Shown piece after piece: positions 45,352 to 54,820 of a stretch of 64,000 nucleotides of DNA. Positions within the stretch are counted from its first letter, which is position 1. Each line of letters starts with the position of its first letter. The notes below the pieces were generated by a model. It was given only the letters and a program-made list of their open reading frames with translations. It searched no databases and was not told the origin of the DNA. This DNA comes from Paenibacillus baekrokdamisoli (lineage in GTDB: Bacteria; Bacillota; Bacilli; Paenibacillales; Paenibacillaceae): assembly GCF_003945345.1 (NCBI RefSeq), contig NZ_AP019308.1, positions 186,001-250,000 on the forward strand. The letters run 5' to 3'. A program made the position numbers and the translations under genes.

Positions 45352-46539
45352 ATGTCTGCACCAAAGACTAAACAAGGTACGAATCTGGAAGATGTCCAGG
45401 AGATGAACCGTTCCCTAGTTATTCGACTCATAAGAAAAAGACAAGTCTGTTCAAGAGCGGAATTGGCACAAGCTTCCGGCCTTAATCAGTCTACCATAAC
45501 GAATATTATCAACGAATTCCTGAGTTGGGGACTTGTTGTGGAAACAGGCATGATTGATGGGAAAAAAGGACGACGCTCTATAGGGATTCAATTAAATAGC
45601 GAACTCTACAAAATCATTGGAATTAAGCTAGCGCATAAGTCTATTTCTGCCGGATTATACGATCTTGCAGGTAACGAGTATAGCCATCAGCAGATTACAA
45701 TCGCGAATCGGGATAGCGCTGCAACAGCTTTCAAAAATATGAAGAAGCTCATCACTGAAATGATACAACTGCAAGCTGGTCGAGTCATTGCAATCGGGAT
45801 AGCGACCCCTGATCCGTTATTCCGCAATGAGGACAGGATGGATCGGATTAGACCATGGTGGGAGACAATGAATATTCAGGAAAACGTAAGGAATGAGTTT
45901 GGAATCCCAGTCTACATCGAGCATGATGCTAAGGCAGCTGCTTTGGCACATTGGTGGTTCGATGGACCCCGTCTGGATCAGGGAGTTTTGATCTACGCTG
46001 CAGCAGGTCAAGGCGTGAGGGCTGGAATTGTTATTGATGGGAAAGTTTTTCGCGGATCGCTTGGTATGGCGGGGGAAATGGGTCATATGAGCATTGATTA
46101 TAAGGGTCCCGATTGTGAGTGCGGGCATAAAGGATGCTTGGAACTGTATTGCTCCACTTCCGCGCTCCTTAAGATGTTGAATAAAGACCATGCTACCTTA
46201 AAGTCTGTTTGGAAGGACCTCAAAGATAGAGATAGCCTTACGGAAGAGGCTGTACATAAGGTAGCCTGGTTTCTCGGATTTGGCCTTGTGAATCTTGTGA
46301 ACCTATATAATCCAGATTGTATTATTCTAGGGGGCGAGTTATCCGCGGCTGGAGATCCATTCGTGGATACAGTTAAAAGGGTGATTATGGAACATGTCCG
46401 ATCAGATGTTTCAAGTGAGTTAACCATTTCGTTGTCTGCGCTTGAACAAGACGATATCTTGATTGGAGCGGCAACGATAGCCATGGATAGTCTTTTGGAG
46501 CAGCCTTCCAGCTATTTTGCCTTCTCCAAAACGGAATAG
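45352..46539 (+). CDS. ROK-family transcriptional repressor (NagC/XylR type)
   Basis: Sugar-responsive repressor of 395 aa. The N-terminal winged helix reads VCSRAELAQASGLNQSTITNIINEF. The ROK domain follows with AIGIATPDPLF, EHDAKAAALAHWW, YAAAGQGVRAGIVIDG and the zinc motif CECGHKGCLELYC preceded by GHMSIDY. It has no kinase partner beside it. The target may be itself (hairpin at 45289-45329) or the nearby glycan genes. A terminator follows. Confidence 0.93.
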   Translation: MSAPKTKQGTNLEDVQEMNRSLVIRLIRKRQVCSRAELAQASGLNQSTITNIINEFLSWGLVVETGMIDGKKGRRSIGIQLNSELYKIIGIKLAHKSISAGLYDLAGNEYSHQQITIANRDSAATAFKNMKKLITEMIQLQAGRVIAIGIATPDPLFRNEDRMDRIRPWWETMNIQENVRNEFGIPVYIEHDAKAAALAHWWFDGPRLDQGVLIYAAAGQGVRAGIVIDGKVFRGSLGMAGEMGHMSIDYKGPDCECGHKGCLELYCSTSALLKMLNKDHATLKSVWKDLKDRDSLTEEAVHKVAWFLGFGLVNLVNLYNPDCIILGGELSAAGDPFVDTVKRVIMEHVRSDVSSELTISLSALEQDDILIGAATIAMDSLLEQPSSYFAFSKTE

Positions 46540-46576
46540 CCTATTTAAGGCGAGATAGAAGACTTATTAGTTGCAC

Positions 46577-46627
46577 AAAAGCACCTCCATAACCACTATA
46601 AAAGTGGAGCTGAAGGTGCTTTTTGCA
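46577..46627 (+). terminator. Terminator of the ROK repressor gene
   Basis: AAAAGCACCT and AGGTGCTTTT with inner CCACT/AGTGG, followed by TTTTGC. Confidence 0.85.
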
Positions 46628-46743
46628 TTCCGAAAATGGGTTGCATAGTGAATGCTAAAAGTCTCAAAAGATGTTAATTATAGCATGTCTTTGGAATTTT
46701 GTCTTAACTGGATTCGCTATATCAAGAATAAACGCAACAAATA

Positions 46744-46795
46744 TCAAGGAAAGCAAGATTGGCAAATATCTTTGCTTTTTTTGAAAGCTTAAAAT
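46744..46795 (+). promoter_or_regulatory. Shared 25-bp activator-like element plus -10 (copy 1)
   Basis: A 25-bp block (46744-46768, starting TCAAGGAAAG and ending TTGGCAAATA) is identical to 52945-52969. A -10-like TAAAAT follows at 46790-46795, the same spacing as TATACT in the other copy, and the block occupies the -35 zone. GCAA repeats 9 bp apart suggest a direct-repeat site of an AraC-type regulator. Confidence 0.7.
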
Positions 46796-46828
46796 AAAAA
46801 GCAGATAAGGTTTGATCAAGGAGGTTTT

Positions 46829-49417
46829 ATGATGAGGAATAAATATAAGGTCTACGTTCTTATTTTATTGTTAGCCGTAATTATGGTTTTATTGCGGCAT
46901 CCGAATGTGGTATCAGCCTCGACCTCAGGCATAACTAGTGATGGAACACTTACTGTTGACGGCCAGCCTTTTTTTCCATTTGGTTTTTATGAAGTTGCAT
47001 GGAGTCCTATACCCTGGAATACGAACAATTACACAGTAGAGTCAGATGTAGAAACGTTCACAAGAGTTACCAATATAAAAGGCGTCAGGTTAAAAATACG
47101 CGAAGCTAATATGGCTCAAGATTATTTTGGTATTGTGGAAATAGAAGTGAATGATGGAGCAGGGCCGAACCAAGCTACGACCGCTACAGCAAGTGCAACA
47201 AGCCTGAATTCGGATCCGAATCATTCTCCTGCTGAATTAAATGACGGCAGACTTACCAATGATTATGCCAGCGCATACCATCCTAATTTACCAGAGTATG
47301 TAACTTTGACATGGGGGAGTGGAAAGTCTTTTGATAAAGTTACACTTAAGGCCTGGCTCTGTTATACGATTGCACCTTCTTATTATGATGTTGAAGTATC
47401 CGTTGATGGTTTGACGGGATGGACGAAAGTTGCAAGCTCAGACAAAATGCCTGCAGGTAAACTTTCTATGGATATGAATCAATTAGCTGCAGATGGGTTT
47501 AACTTTATGCATGCTTCAGCGGATACTGGTAACGGTTTTAATTCGAGCTTTGTCGATGATGCTGGTGTAAAAGGGATTAAACTTATGCCTGAAAATATTA
47601 ATACGATTGTTAAATATGATTTTCTTACACAATGGAAAGATAAGTCTGGGCTGCTAGGTTGGAGTATCTGTGATGACTGTGATCCTTATAATAATCCTTC
47701 TACGGTTCAAAGTTATAAAGATGCTGTCAGGGCTATCGATCCCAATCATATTACTTATGGCGCTGGTGTTCATTATACGTATGAACCTGGATACAATGTC
47801 GGAAGTTATGTGAATATTCTTGATGCGATGGGTCGAGAAATGTATCCTATTGGTTCTAGTATACCTATGAATACAGTCTATGCTGCTACGAAGGATACTG
47901 TAGATGCCTATAGAGTCGTGGGGAAGCCGGTCTTTGGAATTATTCAGACTTTTAGCTGGCATTCCATTAGTCCTGTCGGGAACCCAGACCCCGTATTAGG
48001 ACGTGCGCCAGATCCTAGTGAATTGAGAAATATGACTTATCAGTCGCTTGCTGCTGGTGCAAAGGGAATTATTTTTTTTCCTTATTACTTTTCACCAACC
48101 CATACAATGATTCCATCTGATCTGTATACCGAGACCAAGGCTATGGTACCTGAAATTAATGCCCTGAAACCGGCGTTAATGCTCGGTCAACGGACGGAAG
48201 TTGCGACTGGGAATCCGGATTTAAGAGTTACTTACTGGGAGTATGGAGGCAAAGTGTATGTAATTGCGGTCAACACAAGTTATGATTCGGTTGTTAATAT
48301 TCCTTATTACCAGCCTGGAGGTCCAGGTACTACTAGCGCGATAAATGCTTCAATACCATTGCCTGCAGGGTATCAGAACGCAGTAGTGAAGAGCATGTTT
48401 ACTCGACTTCCATCCACGCTTTCAATAGGTGTGAATGGCAAGTTGTCGGGTACAGTTGGTGCTGAGCAGGTCCAGGTATATGAATTAACACCAGTTGGAA
48501 CTTCTATCTCCTTGGTTACTGGAAAAACATTGGGATCGTTGCAAAATGGCTTCACAGGGGAAGCGGGATTCAACTTTACAACAGCAAATGCAGCCCGTAC
48601 CGTTGCATCACTAGGAAGATTCTTTGTAAGTGGCAATAACGGCTCGCATACCGTGTCCTTATACAAGGAAAGCGATAAATCGTTAGTGGCATCATGCACC
48701 GTTAATATGGCTATGGGAACAGCTGATGAATGGGGATTCAAATACTGTACGTTGCCTGCTCCCGTTACTCTAATGGCCAATACTGCCTATGATCTCGTTG
48801 CCAGTGAAACAAGTGGAGGAGATCAATATTACCATGATGATACGACCGTAACATTAGGAACAGGTACTCCAAATTTTGCAATATTTAAATGGAATGGATC
48901 CTGGTACTATGATTCTACGACTTCCCATAGCTTTGGTCCTGTCAATTTGTTGTACAAAGACTCCTCTATGCTGACTGGAAAAACATTGGGATCAGTACTA
49001 AATGGCTTTACGGGGGAAGTAGGATTCAACTTTACAACAGCAAGTGCAGCCCGTACCGTTACGTCACTAGGAAGATTCTTTGTAAATGGCAATAGCGGCT
49101 CGCATACCTTGTCCTTATACAAGGAAAGCGATAAATCGATAGTCGCATCATGTACGGTTAATATGGCCACCGGTACAGCAGATGGACTAGGATTCAAATA
49201 CTGTACCCTGTCCACTCCGGTTCCTTTATTGGCCAATACTGTCTATGATCTCGTTGCCAGCGAAACGAGCGGGGGAGATCAATATTATCATGATGATACG
49301 ACTGTAACATTAGGAACAGGTACTCCAAATTTTGCAATATTTAAATGGAATGGATCCTGGTACTATGATTCTACGACTTCCCATAGCTTTGGTCCTGTCA
49401 ATTTGTTGTATTATTGA
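46829..49417 (+). CDS. Secreted glycosidase-like protein with discoidin insertion and duplicated C-terminal domain
   Basis: Extracellular protein of 862 aa; AAGGAGG precedes adjacent ATGs at 46829 and 46832. Signal peptide about 1-31. A barrel start (DGTLTVDGQPFFPFGFYEVAW, about 37-60) is interrupted by an F5/8C-like module (about 64-212: HSPAELNDGRLTNDYAS, then KVTLKAWLCYTIAPSYYDVEVSVDG). The barrel resumes at MNQLAADGFNFMHASAD with GLLGWSICDDCDPYN and AGAKGIIFFPYY. Two near-identical C-terminal beta domains (about 564-709 and 716-861) resemble DUF4082 by pattern. It shares a 25-bp promoter element with the 53-62 kb operon and probably frees its substrate. Confidence 0.82.
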   Translation: MMRNKYKVYVLILLLAVIMVLLRHPNVVSASTSGITSDGTLTVDGQPFFPFGFYEVAWSPIPWNTNNYTVESDVETFTRVTNIKGVRLKIREANMAQDYFGIVEIEVNDGAGPNQATTATASATSLNSDPNHSPAELNDGRLTNDYASAYHPNLPEYVTLTWGSGKSFDKVTLKAWLCYTIAPSYYDVEVSVDGLTGWTKVASSDKMPAGKLSMDMNQLAADGFNFMHASADTGNGFNSSFVDDAGVKGIKLMPENINTIVKYDFLTQWKDKSGLLGWSICDDCDPYNNPSTVQSYKDAVRAIDPNHITYGAGVHYTYEPGYNVGSYVNILDAMGREMYPIGSSIPMNTVYAATKDTVDAYRVVGKPVFGIIQTFSWHSISPVGNPDPVLGRAPDPSELRNMTYQSLAAGAKGIIFFPYYFSPTHTMIPSDLYTETKAMVPEINALKPALMLGQRTEVATGNPDLRVTYWEYGGKVYVIAVNTSYDSVVNIPYYQPGGPGTTSAINASIPLPAGYQNAVVKSMFTRLPSTLSIGVNGKLSGTVGAEQVQVYELTPVGTSISLVTGKTLGSLQNGFTGEAGFNFTTANAARTVASLGRFFVSGNNGSHTVSLYKESDKSLVASCTVNMAMGTADEWGFKYCTLPAPVTLMANTAYDLVASETSGGDQYYHDDTTVTLGTGTPNFAIFKWNGSWYYDSTTSHSFGPVNLLYKDSSMLTGKTLGSVLNGFTGEVGFNFTTASAARTVTSLGRFFVNGNSGSHTLSLYKESDKSIVASCTVNMATGTADGLGFKYCTLSTPVPLLANTVYDLVASETSGGDQYYHDDTTVTLGTGTPNFAIFKWNGSWYYDSTTSHSFGPVNLLYY
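48518..49410 (+). repeat. In-frame tandem duplication of a C-terminal domain
   Basis: Units 48518-48954 and 48974-49410 lie 456 bp (152 codons) apart. About the last 120 bp of each (from the GATGATACGAC region to TTTGTTGTA) are almost identical, while the first part has diverged. This points to recent duplication or gene conversion at the 3' end. Confidence 0.85.
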
Positions 49418-49430
49418 AATACTATAGAGA

Positions 49431-49461
49431 GGACAGACGAATGATCACATTCGATCTGTCC
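49431..49461 (+). terminator. Hairpin between glycosidase and kinase genes
   Basis: GGACAGACGAATG and CATTCGATCTGTCC pair with a one-base bulge and a 4-nt loop. The T-tract is poor; possibly a weak terminator. Confidence 0.55.
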
Positions 49462-49503
49462 TTGAAGCTTTTATGATGGCGGAATTAAGAGGGGGAACCT
49501 TAC

Positions 49504-51252
49504 ATGTGGAGAAAGATGAGAATCAGCAATGTTCCTATTTTTCCGAAGCTAGTTATTACATTTTTGGTTATAACGATACCATTGTTTGCGTTAAGCCTTG
49601 TGTTGAATGAGCTTGGCAAGCAAGAAGTGAAGAACCAAATCTCCAACTCGATAACCACGACCATCCATTATTATTTCTTGTCGCTGGAGAAGGAACTGGA
49701 GCGGATTATTCGGACACAACAAGAGTTTATTAACGATGATGATCTCATGCAATTGAGCAATGAAATTTCGATTATGTCAGATTACAAACGAACGAAAGCA
49801 ATCAATGATTTGAAAAAAAAATTAAAGAGTTTGAAAGATTCCAGCATCTACATTAAAGACATTACTGTGTATATACCGTCGATCAACGGCACGGTTTCAA
49901 CCTCCAATGCACTTGATACTCCCAGTACCAGAGAGGAAGCGGAAGCAATCGCAAAGGCTACTTATACGAGCGGAATTCCGATAACCTCATGGCAGCATCG
50001 TTTATATTTGAATTTAACATATCCGAACAACTTGATGAAACGAGATGGGCAAATAAAACCTCCCCAATTTATTCAAAATATTGAATTATCTATGGAAGCG
50101 CTGACAAATGCGTTGAATTCGTTCCCGCAGGACGGCGGGGCTATATTATTTAACGACAACTGGGTCATTGCCAATGATAAATATCCGGAGCCCCTGGCCG
50201 AGATCAGACAGAAATTAGATGAAACCATTCAACAATCGGCAGTTATTAAGAAGCAAATTAACGTTGGCAAAGAAAAATATATCGTTATTTACGATCAATC
50301 CTTATTTTTGGATGCTTCACTCCTCTTTTATTTTCCCGAGGATATCATTGTAGGACAGCTGAAGACATATGGAACTTGGTTCTGGCTGCTTGTATGCAGT
50401 TCTATCATTATTGTCATTCTATTTTCCTATGGGATCTATCTATTGATTCATCGCCCTATTCAGATTCTGATCAGACGGTTCAGGAACGTGGAAGAAGGTA
50501 ATTTCAATGCGGCTCTACCAACCACAAGGCAGGATGAATTCGGATATATTCATAACCGGTTTGAGAGAACCGTGCAGAATTTGAAGACGCTGATAGATGA
50601 GCTTTATGTGCAGAAGATCAGACTGCAGCAGTCGGAATTAAAGCAGCTGCAGATGCAGATTACACCCCATTTTCTGTATAACAGCTTTTTTATTCTTCAC
50701 AGGTTAATTAAGAACGATGAGAATGAGACGGCTGAATTGGTATCTAAGAACCTAGGCGATTATTTTCAATATATTACGAGAAACGGATTGGAGGAGGTTC
50801 CACTCGAAGAAGAAGTGAATCATGTCCGGTCTTATGTGGAAATCCAAAACATTCGTTTCTCCAATCGAATAATCGTAGAATTTGAACCGCTTCCCGAGCG
50901 CTTTCGTGATCTTATGATCCCTCGCTTGATCCTGCAGCCACTGGTGGAGAATGCCTATGAGCATGGGCTCAGTGATATTGTGACGGAGGGTAGACTTAAA
51001 GTTGGATTTACAGCTGAGGAGAATAAGCTTTTTTTCTCGGTTGAGGATAACGGTAGCGGATTAACGGAAGAGCGAATGGCTGGAATGATCCGTAAATTAT
51101 CCTTTGAATATGAAGGAGAAACGACTGGACTGATCAACATTCAGCGCCGTCTGAAGCTGAGATATGGCGAACGTGGCGGCTTAGAAATCATGCATGGTGC
51201 TTCAGGAGGTTTGTTGGTTCGGATCTATATCCCAAATGACAAAGGAGAATAA
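49504..51252 (+). CDS. YesM-type sensor histidine kinase
   Basis: Membrane sensor of 582 aa. Two helices (about 15-38 and 290-318) frame an extracellular domain. A HAMP linker (FRNVEEGNFNAALPTTRQDEFG) leads to the kinase box QMQITPHFLYNSFFILHRL (phospho-His near residue 388) and an HATPase domain with LILQPLVENAYEHGL and VEDNGSGLTEERM. It starts 86 bp after the glycosidase gene, and its stop is 2 bp before the cognate response regulator. It probably senses a breakdown product of the glycan handled by the flanking genes. Confidence 0.94.
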   Translation: MWRKMRISNVPIFPKLVITFLVITIPLFALSLVLNELGKQEVKNQISNSITTTIHYYFLSLEKELERIIRTQQEFINDDDLMQLSNEISIMSDYKRTKAINDLKKKLKSLKDSSIYIKDITVYIPSINGTVSTSNALDTPSTREEAEAIAKATYTSGIPITSWQHRLYLNLTYPNNLMKRDGQIKPPQFIQNIELSMEALTNALNSFPQDGGAILFNDNWVIANDKYPEPLAEIRQKLDETIQQSAVIKKQINVGKEKYIVIYDQSLFLDASLLFYFPEDIIVGQLKTYGTWFWLLVCSSIIIVILFSYGIYLLIHRPIQILIRRFRNVEEGNFNAALPTTRQDEFGYIHNRFERTVQNLKTLIDELYVQKIRLQQSELKQLQMQITPHFLYNSFFILHRLIKNDENETAELVSKNLGDYFQYITRNGLEEVPLEEEVNHVRSYVEIQNIRFSNRIIVEFEPLPERFRDLMIPRLILQPLVENAYEHGLSDIVTEGRLKVGFTAEENKLFFSVEDNGSGLTEERMAGMIRKLSFEYEGETTGLINIQRRLKLRYGERGGLEIMHGASGGLLVRIYIPNDKGE

Positions 51253-51254
51253 AG

Positions 51255-52928
51255 ATGTATCGTGTGCTTATCGTAGATGACGAACCTCTTATTGTGAATA
51301 GCTTGTATCAATTGCTTCGTGAAGCCGCGAATTTGGAGCTTGAGATTTATCGGGCATATAACGTATATGAAGCATTGGATTGGATGAAACAAATTCGGAT
51401 TGATGTGGTTATTTCAGATATCCGTATGCCCGGAATGAGCGGGATTGAGCTTCACAAGCAAATCATCCAAAGCTGGCCGCGGTGTAAAGTGATTTTTCTT
51501 ACGGGATACAATGATTTTGACTACGCTCGTCATGCTATTCGTACAGGCGGTGTAATTGATTATGTGTTGAAAAATGAAGATGACCCTATCATTCTGGCTG
51601 CGGTGGAAAAAGCGTTAGCGGAATTGGACAAGTTGGAGGATGGTGCGGAGTATGTCCTTCATGCGAAAAAAAAGCTGCAGTTGGCCATTCCAGCACTGCA
51701 AAAAAATACGCTGTTCGATCTGATGCGTGATCCCTCTCCATCCTTGAAGGACATGCAGAACAGATTGACGGCGGCCGAAATCCCCCTTTTCCCAGAAGAA
51801 GATGTATTTCTTGTGGTAGGCAGAGTTGATGTATGGAGGGAGGAGTTAAGCGAATTAGATCGAACGCTCCTCGTTTATGCCTGTCAGAACATTGCCGAGG
51901 AATATTTGGCCTCTACTGTTGTTCAGGTTTCGGTCGTATTTGAGTCTTATAAATTTATTTGGTTTATGCAGCCTAAGGATCTTTTGACGGGAACCGGTCT
52001 AGATGAGGAGCAGAAGAAGCGAACTTGGGAGCATATGAAAACGAGAGTATACGGAATCATGGAGGCTGTCCAACAGACATGCAAGCAGCTGCTGAAATTA
52101 CCGGTCTCTTTCGTAATGGGCAGCAGGCCTTACGGATGGGATAATCTTGGCGCTCCCTATTACTATTTGAAAGCTTTGCTAGGCCACGGTTCCAATAACG
52201 GACATGAATTGCTTATCCAAGACTCGGATAAGTTTGGACTTCATTCGGAGCAGGGTCGACGATTTCACTTATCGGAATCGCAGCACAATAAGAAACAACT
52301 TGAGCTGCTGGAACAATATCTAGTCAGCGGGCAAAAGGATCATTTTAACAAGCTGTATAACGACATGATGAATCCCGATGGTTTACACGGGTATAGGTTC
52401 CAATTGGAGCTGTTTTATGCCGTATCACTCAACTTGATTTCCTATGCGATTCGGGTAGGACTGTTTGATGAGCTGTTTACGAAGATGGATCTGGGAAAAA
52501 CGACTCAGTACGACGTGCATGAATCATGGGCTGACGCTGTTTCCTATTTAGCTAAGGTTGCCGAATATGTTCTTGACAAGCATGAACCTGTACCTGAAGA
52601 GCAAAGTCAGCGCCTCATTAATTCCATTCATCAATATATTCAAACTCATCTTAATGGAGATCTCTCTTTGACGAGGCTATCTACTATAGTCCACCACAGT
52701 CCGACTTATTTATCCCGTTTATACAAACGGATGACGGGTACGATGCTATCAGACTACATAACCGAAGAGCGAATGAAGAAAGCTCAGAAGCATTTGACTG
52801 AAACGTCTATGAAAATTCAGGAGATTGCTACTCAAGTAGGTTACGAGGCGGCACCCCAATTCAACCGTCTATTTAAAAAAATGTTTAAAATGACACCGCA
52901 AGAATACAGAGATCACTTTCACGAATAG
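51255..52928 (+). CDS. YesN-type AraC response regulator
   Basis: Cytoplasmic activator of 557 aa with GGAG 6 nt before its ATG. Receiver domain with VDDE and Asp55 in VVISDIRMPGMSG. Middle region about 130-440 of unknown fold. The C-terminal AraC domain (about 455-557) carries LTRLSTIVHHSPTYLSRLYK and PQFNRLFKKMFKMTPQEYR. The gene lies between two transcription units that carry an identical 25-bp upstream element, one beginning only 16 bp after its own stop, so it is the best candidate to bind that element. Confidence 0.94.
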   Translation: MYRVLIVDDEPLIVNSLYQLLREAANLELEIYRAYNVYEALDWMKQIRIDVVISDIRMPGMSGIELHKQIIQSWPRCKVIFLTGYNDFDYARHAIRTGGVIDYVLKNEDDPIILAAVEKALAELDKLEDGAEYVLHAKKKLQLAIPALQKNTLFDLMRDPSPSLKDMQNRLTAAEIPLFPEEDVFLVVGRVDVWREELSELDRTLLVYACQNIAEEYLASTVVQVSVVFESYKFIWFMQPKDLLTGTGLDEEQKKRTWEHMKTRVYGIMEAVQQTCKQLLKLPVSFVMGSRPYGWDNLGAPYYYLKALLGHGSNNGHELLIQDSDKFGLHSEQGRRFHLSESQHNKKQLELLEQYLVSGQKDHFNKLYNDMMNPDGLHGYRFQLELFYAVSLNLISYAIRVGLFDELFTKMDLGKTTQYDVHESWADAVSYLAKVAEYVLDKHEPVPEEQSQRLINSIHQYIQTHLNGDLSLTRLSTIVHHSPTYLSRLYKRMTGTMLSDYITEERMKKAQKHLTETSMKIQEIATQVGYEAAPQFNRLFKKMFKMTPQEYRDHFHE

Positions 52929-52944
52929 AACAGCGCAATAGATG

Positions 52945-52996
52945 TCAAGGAAAGCAAGATTGGCAAATAGCTTCGGTTATTTTGATCTTTTATACT
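52945..52996 (+). promoter_or_regulatory. Shared 25-bp activator-like element plus -10 (copy 2)
   Basis: Bases 52945-52969 equal 46744-46768 at all 25 positions. TATACT at 52991-52996 stands at the same distance as TAAAAT in copy 1. The distance from block end to start codon is 62 bp here and 60 bp there. It drives the binding-protein operon. Confidence 0.72.
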
Positions 52997-53031
52997 TACG
53001 GAGCAGGTAAAAATAACTAGGGGGATAAGAC

Positions 53032-54720
53032 ATGAAAAGTAAGTCCGCAAAACTGATTATGGTAACTGTATTGGCGAGTTTGCTTGTTCTTGCTTCGGCT
53101 TGCAGTAAGAAGGATGAAGGAAATAATGCACAACAGCCCAATAAGCAGGAAACGGGTACGAAAGAGAACGATACGAATAAGGGTGTCGATAAAGTGGTCG
53201 ATCCGATGGGCAAGATTGATCCAGAGATCGAAGTGACGGCAATAAGGACATTAGAACCGACTACGAAATTTGAAAACGGAGAGACGATAGAGAATAACGC
53301 TTGGACCAAATTGTATGAGAACGAATTTGGCATTAAGTTGAAATACTTATGGGTTTCCGATCCAACGCAATTCGAGCAAAAATTTAATATTGCCATGGCT
53401 TCCGGACAATTAGCCGATATTATGCCCGTAAACGGCATTCAATTCAATCAATTGGTCGAAGCCGATCAATTGGCCGATTTAACCGATGTGCTCGAAAAGT
53501 ACGGTACGCCCCAAACGAAAGAGATGTTAAAGAAAGATGGTGGTGTCGGTCTTGATTCGGCTACGTACAACGGGAAATTATTAGGGATTCCCGTAAATAT
53601 GGGCTCGTTCGATACGGCATCGCTTCTCTGGGTACGTACCGATTGGCTGAAGAAGTTGAATTTACCCGAACCGAAAACGATGGCGGATGTTTTTAAGATC
53701 GCAGAAGCGTTCGTCACGCAGGACCCGGATGGAAATAATAAGAAAGATACGCAGGGCCTAGGTGCAACGAAAGAAGTTTATGGCTTGGAGCCAGGGCTGG
53801 ATGGATTTTTTAACGGCTATCATGCTTATCCGAAAAGTTGGGTAGCCGACGCCTCAGGTAAGCTTGTGTACGGCAGCATTCAGCCTGAAATGAAAAAAGC
53901 TTTAGAGAAGCTGCAAGAGATGTACAAAACGGGGTTCATTGACCGCGAGTTTGGAGTGAAAGACAAGGAGAAATTTATTCAAACCGTTAATGCGGGAAAA
54001 TTAGGAATGTTCTATGGCGCCGATTGGTCGCCGCTTCTGTTCCTGGATGGAAAAGCGCTGGATGAAAAGATGGAATGGAAGCCGTTTCTTCTTCCATCGA
54101 TTGATGACCAAAAGGCTAAGGCACAAACCGCATACAACGTGAACCAATATTACGTCGTTCGAAAAGGAATGAAGCATCCTGAGGCTGTAGTGAAGCTGCT
54201 TAATGCAGCGAGCTATCAATGGGATCGAAGCAAATATCCCCTTACCGACATGAATCGTAATGGTGATGTAGATAAATGGCAGTATGCTCTGGTACAAGCA
54301 TCCAATCCGATTCAGAACGTTGAGCTGTATGAACATGTGAAAAATGCATTAGAGAAGAAGGACGAATCTCTCCTGGATGTCGTTAGCAATCCGGGCCAGG
54401 CGACCTTCTATAAGAACATTAATGATTTTAACAATGGGGATAAGAAGGGCTGGGGCTTTACTCGATTCTTTGATGCTATTACCTTGTTATACGATTACCA
54501 TGTCAATGATGGATTCAAATTAACGGAATTTACTTCCGGACCTACACCTACGATGGTCGAGAAGCAAGCGACGCTGCTGAAGATGGAACTGGAAACGTTC
54601 ACGAAAATTATTATGGGGGAATCTTCTATCGATTCCTTCGATGAATTCGTGAGTAATTGGAAGAAGCTTGGCGGAGATACCATTACAGAAGAAGTAGCAA
54701 AATGGAAAGCTAGTAAGTAA
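53032..54720 (+). CDS. Extracellular solute-binding lipoprotein heading the catabolic operon
   Basis: Substrate-binding protein of 562 aa. Lipobox LASAC with lipid Cys24, then a Lys/Asn/Gln-rich linker. Family features of long LplA-like proteins: EIEVTAIRTLEPTTKFENGE, QKFNIAMASGQLADIMPV, LWVRTDWLKKLNLPEPKTM, and a Gly/Trp segment KKGWGFTRFFDAI near the end. It serves the two permeases encoded 6 kb further on in the same operon. The hairpin after it probably separates strong binding-protein expression from the enzymes. Confidence 0.93.
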   Translation: MKSKSAKLIMVTVLASLLVLASACSKKDEGNNAQQPNKQETGTKENDTNKGVDKVVDPMGKIDPEIEVTAIRTLEPTTKFENGETIENNAWTKLYENEFGIKLKYLWVSDPTQFEQKFNIAMASGQLADIMPVNGIQFNQLVEADQLADLTDVLEKYGTPQTKEMLKKDGGVGLDSATYNGKLLGIPVNMGSFDTASLLWVRTDWLKKLNLPEPKTMADVFKIAEAFVTQDPDGNNKKDTQGLGATKEVYGLEPGLDGFFNGYHAYPKSWVADASGKLVYGSIQPEMKKALEKLQEMYKTGFIDREFGVKDKEKFIQTVNAGKLGMFYGADWSPLLFLDGKALDEKMEWKPFLLPSIDDQKAKAQTAYNVNQYYVVRKGMKHPEAVVKLLNAASYQWDRSKYPLTDMNRNGDVDKWQYALVQASNPIQNVELYEHVKNALEKKDESLLDVVSNPGQATFYKNINDFNNGDKKGWGFTRFFDAITLLYDYHVNDGFKLTEFTSGPTPTMVEKQATLLKMELETFTKIIMGESSIDSFDEFVSNWKKLGGDTITEEVAKWKASK

Positions 54721-54731
54721 CTTGGAGTAAA

Positions 54732-54787
54732 CAATCGGGGAAGCCAACATGTCGCCAGATTCGATGAATATATGGCATCCCCGATTG
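54732..54787 (+). terminator. Long-range hairpin after the binding-protein gene
   Basis: CAATCGGGGA (54732-54741) pairs perfectly with TCCCCGATTG (54778-54787). No T-run follows (TATTAAAT), so partial termination or mRNA protection is more likely than a full stop. Confidence 0.6.
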
Positions 54788-54820
54788 TATTAAATGACAT
54801 GCAAGCAGGAGGCGAGAGAG

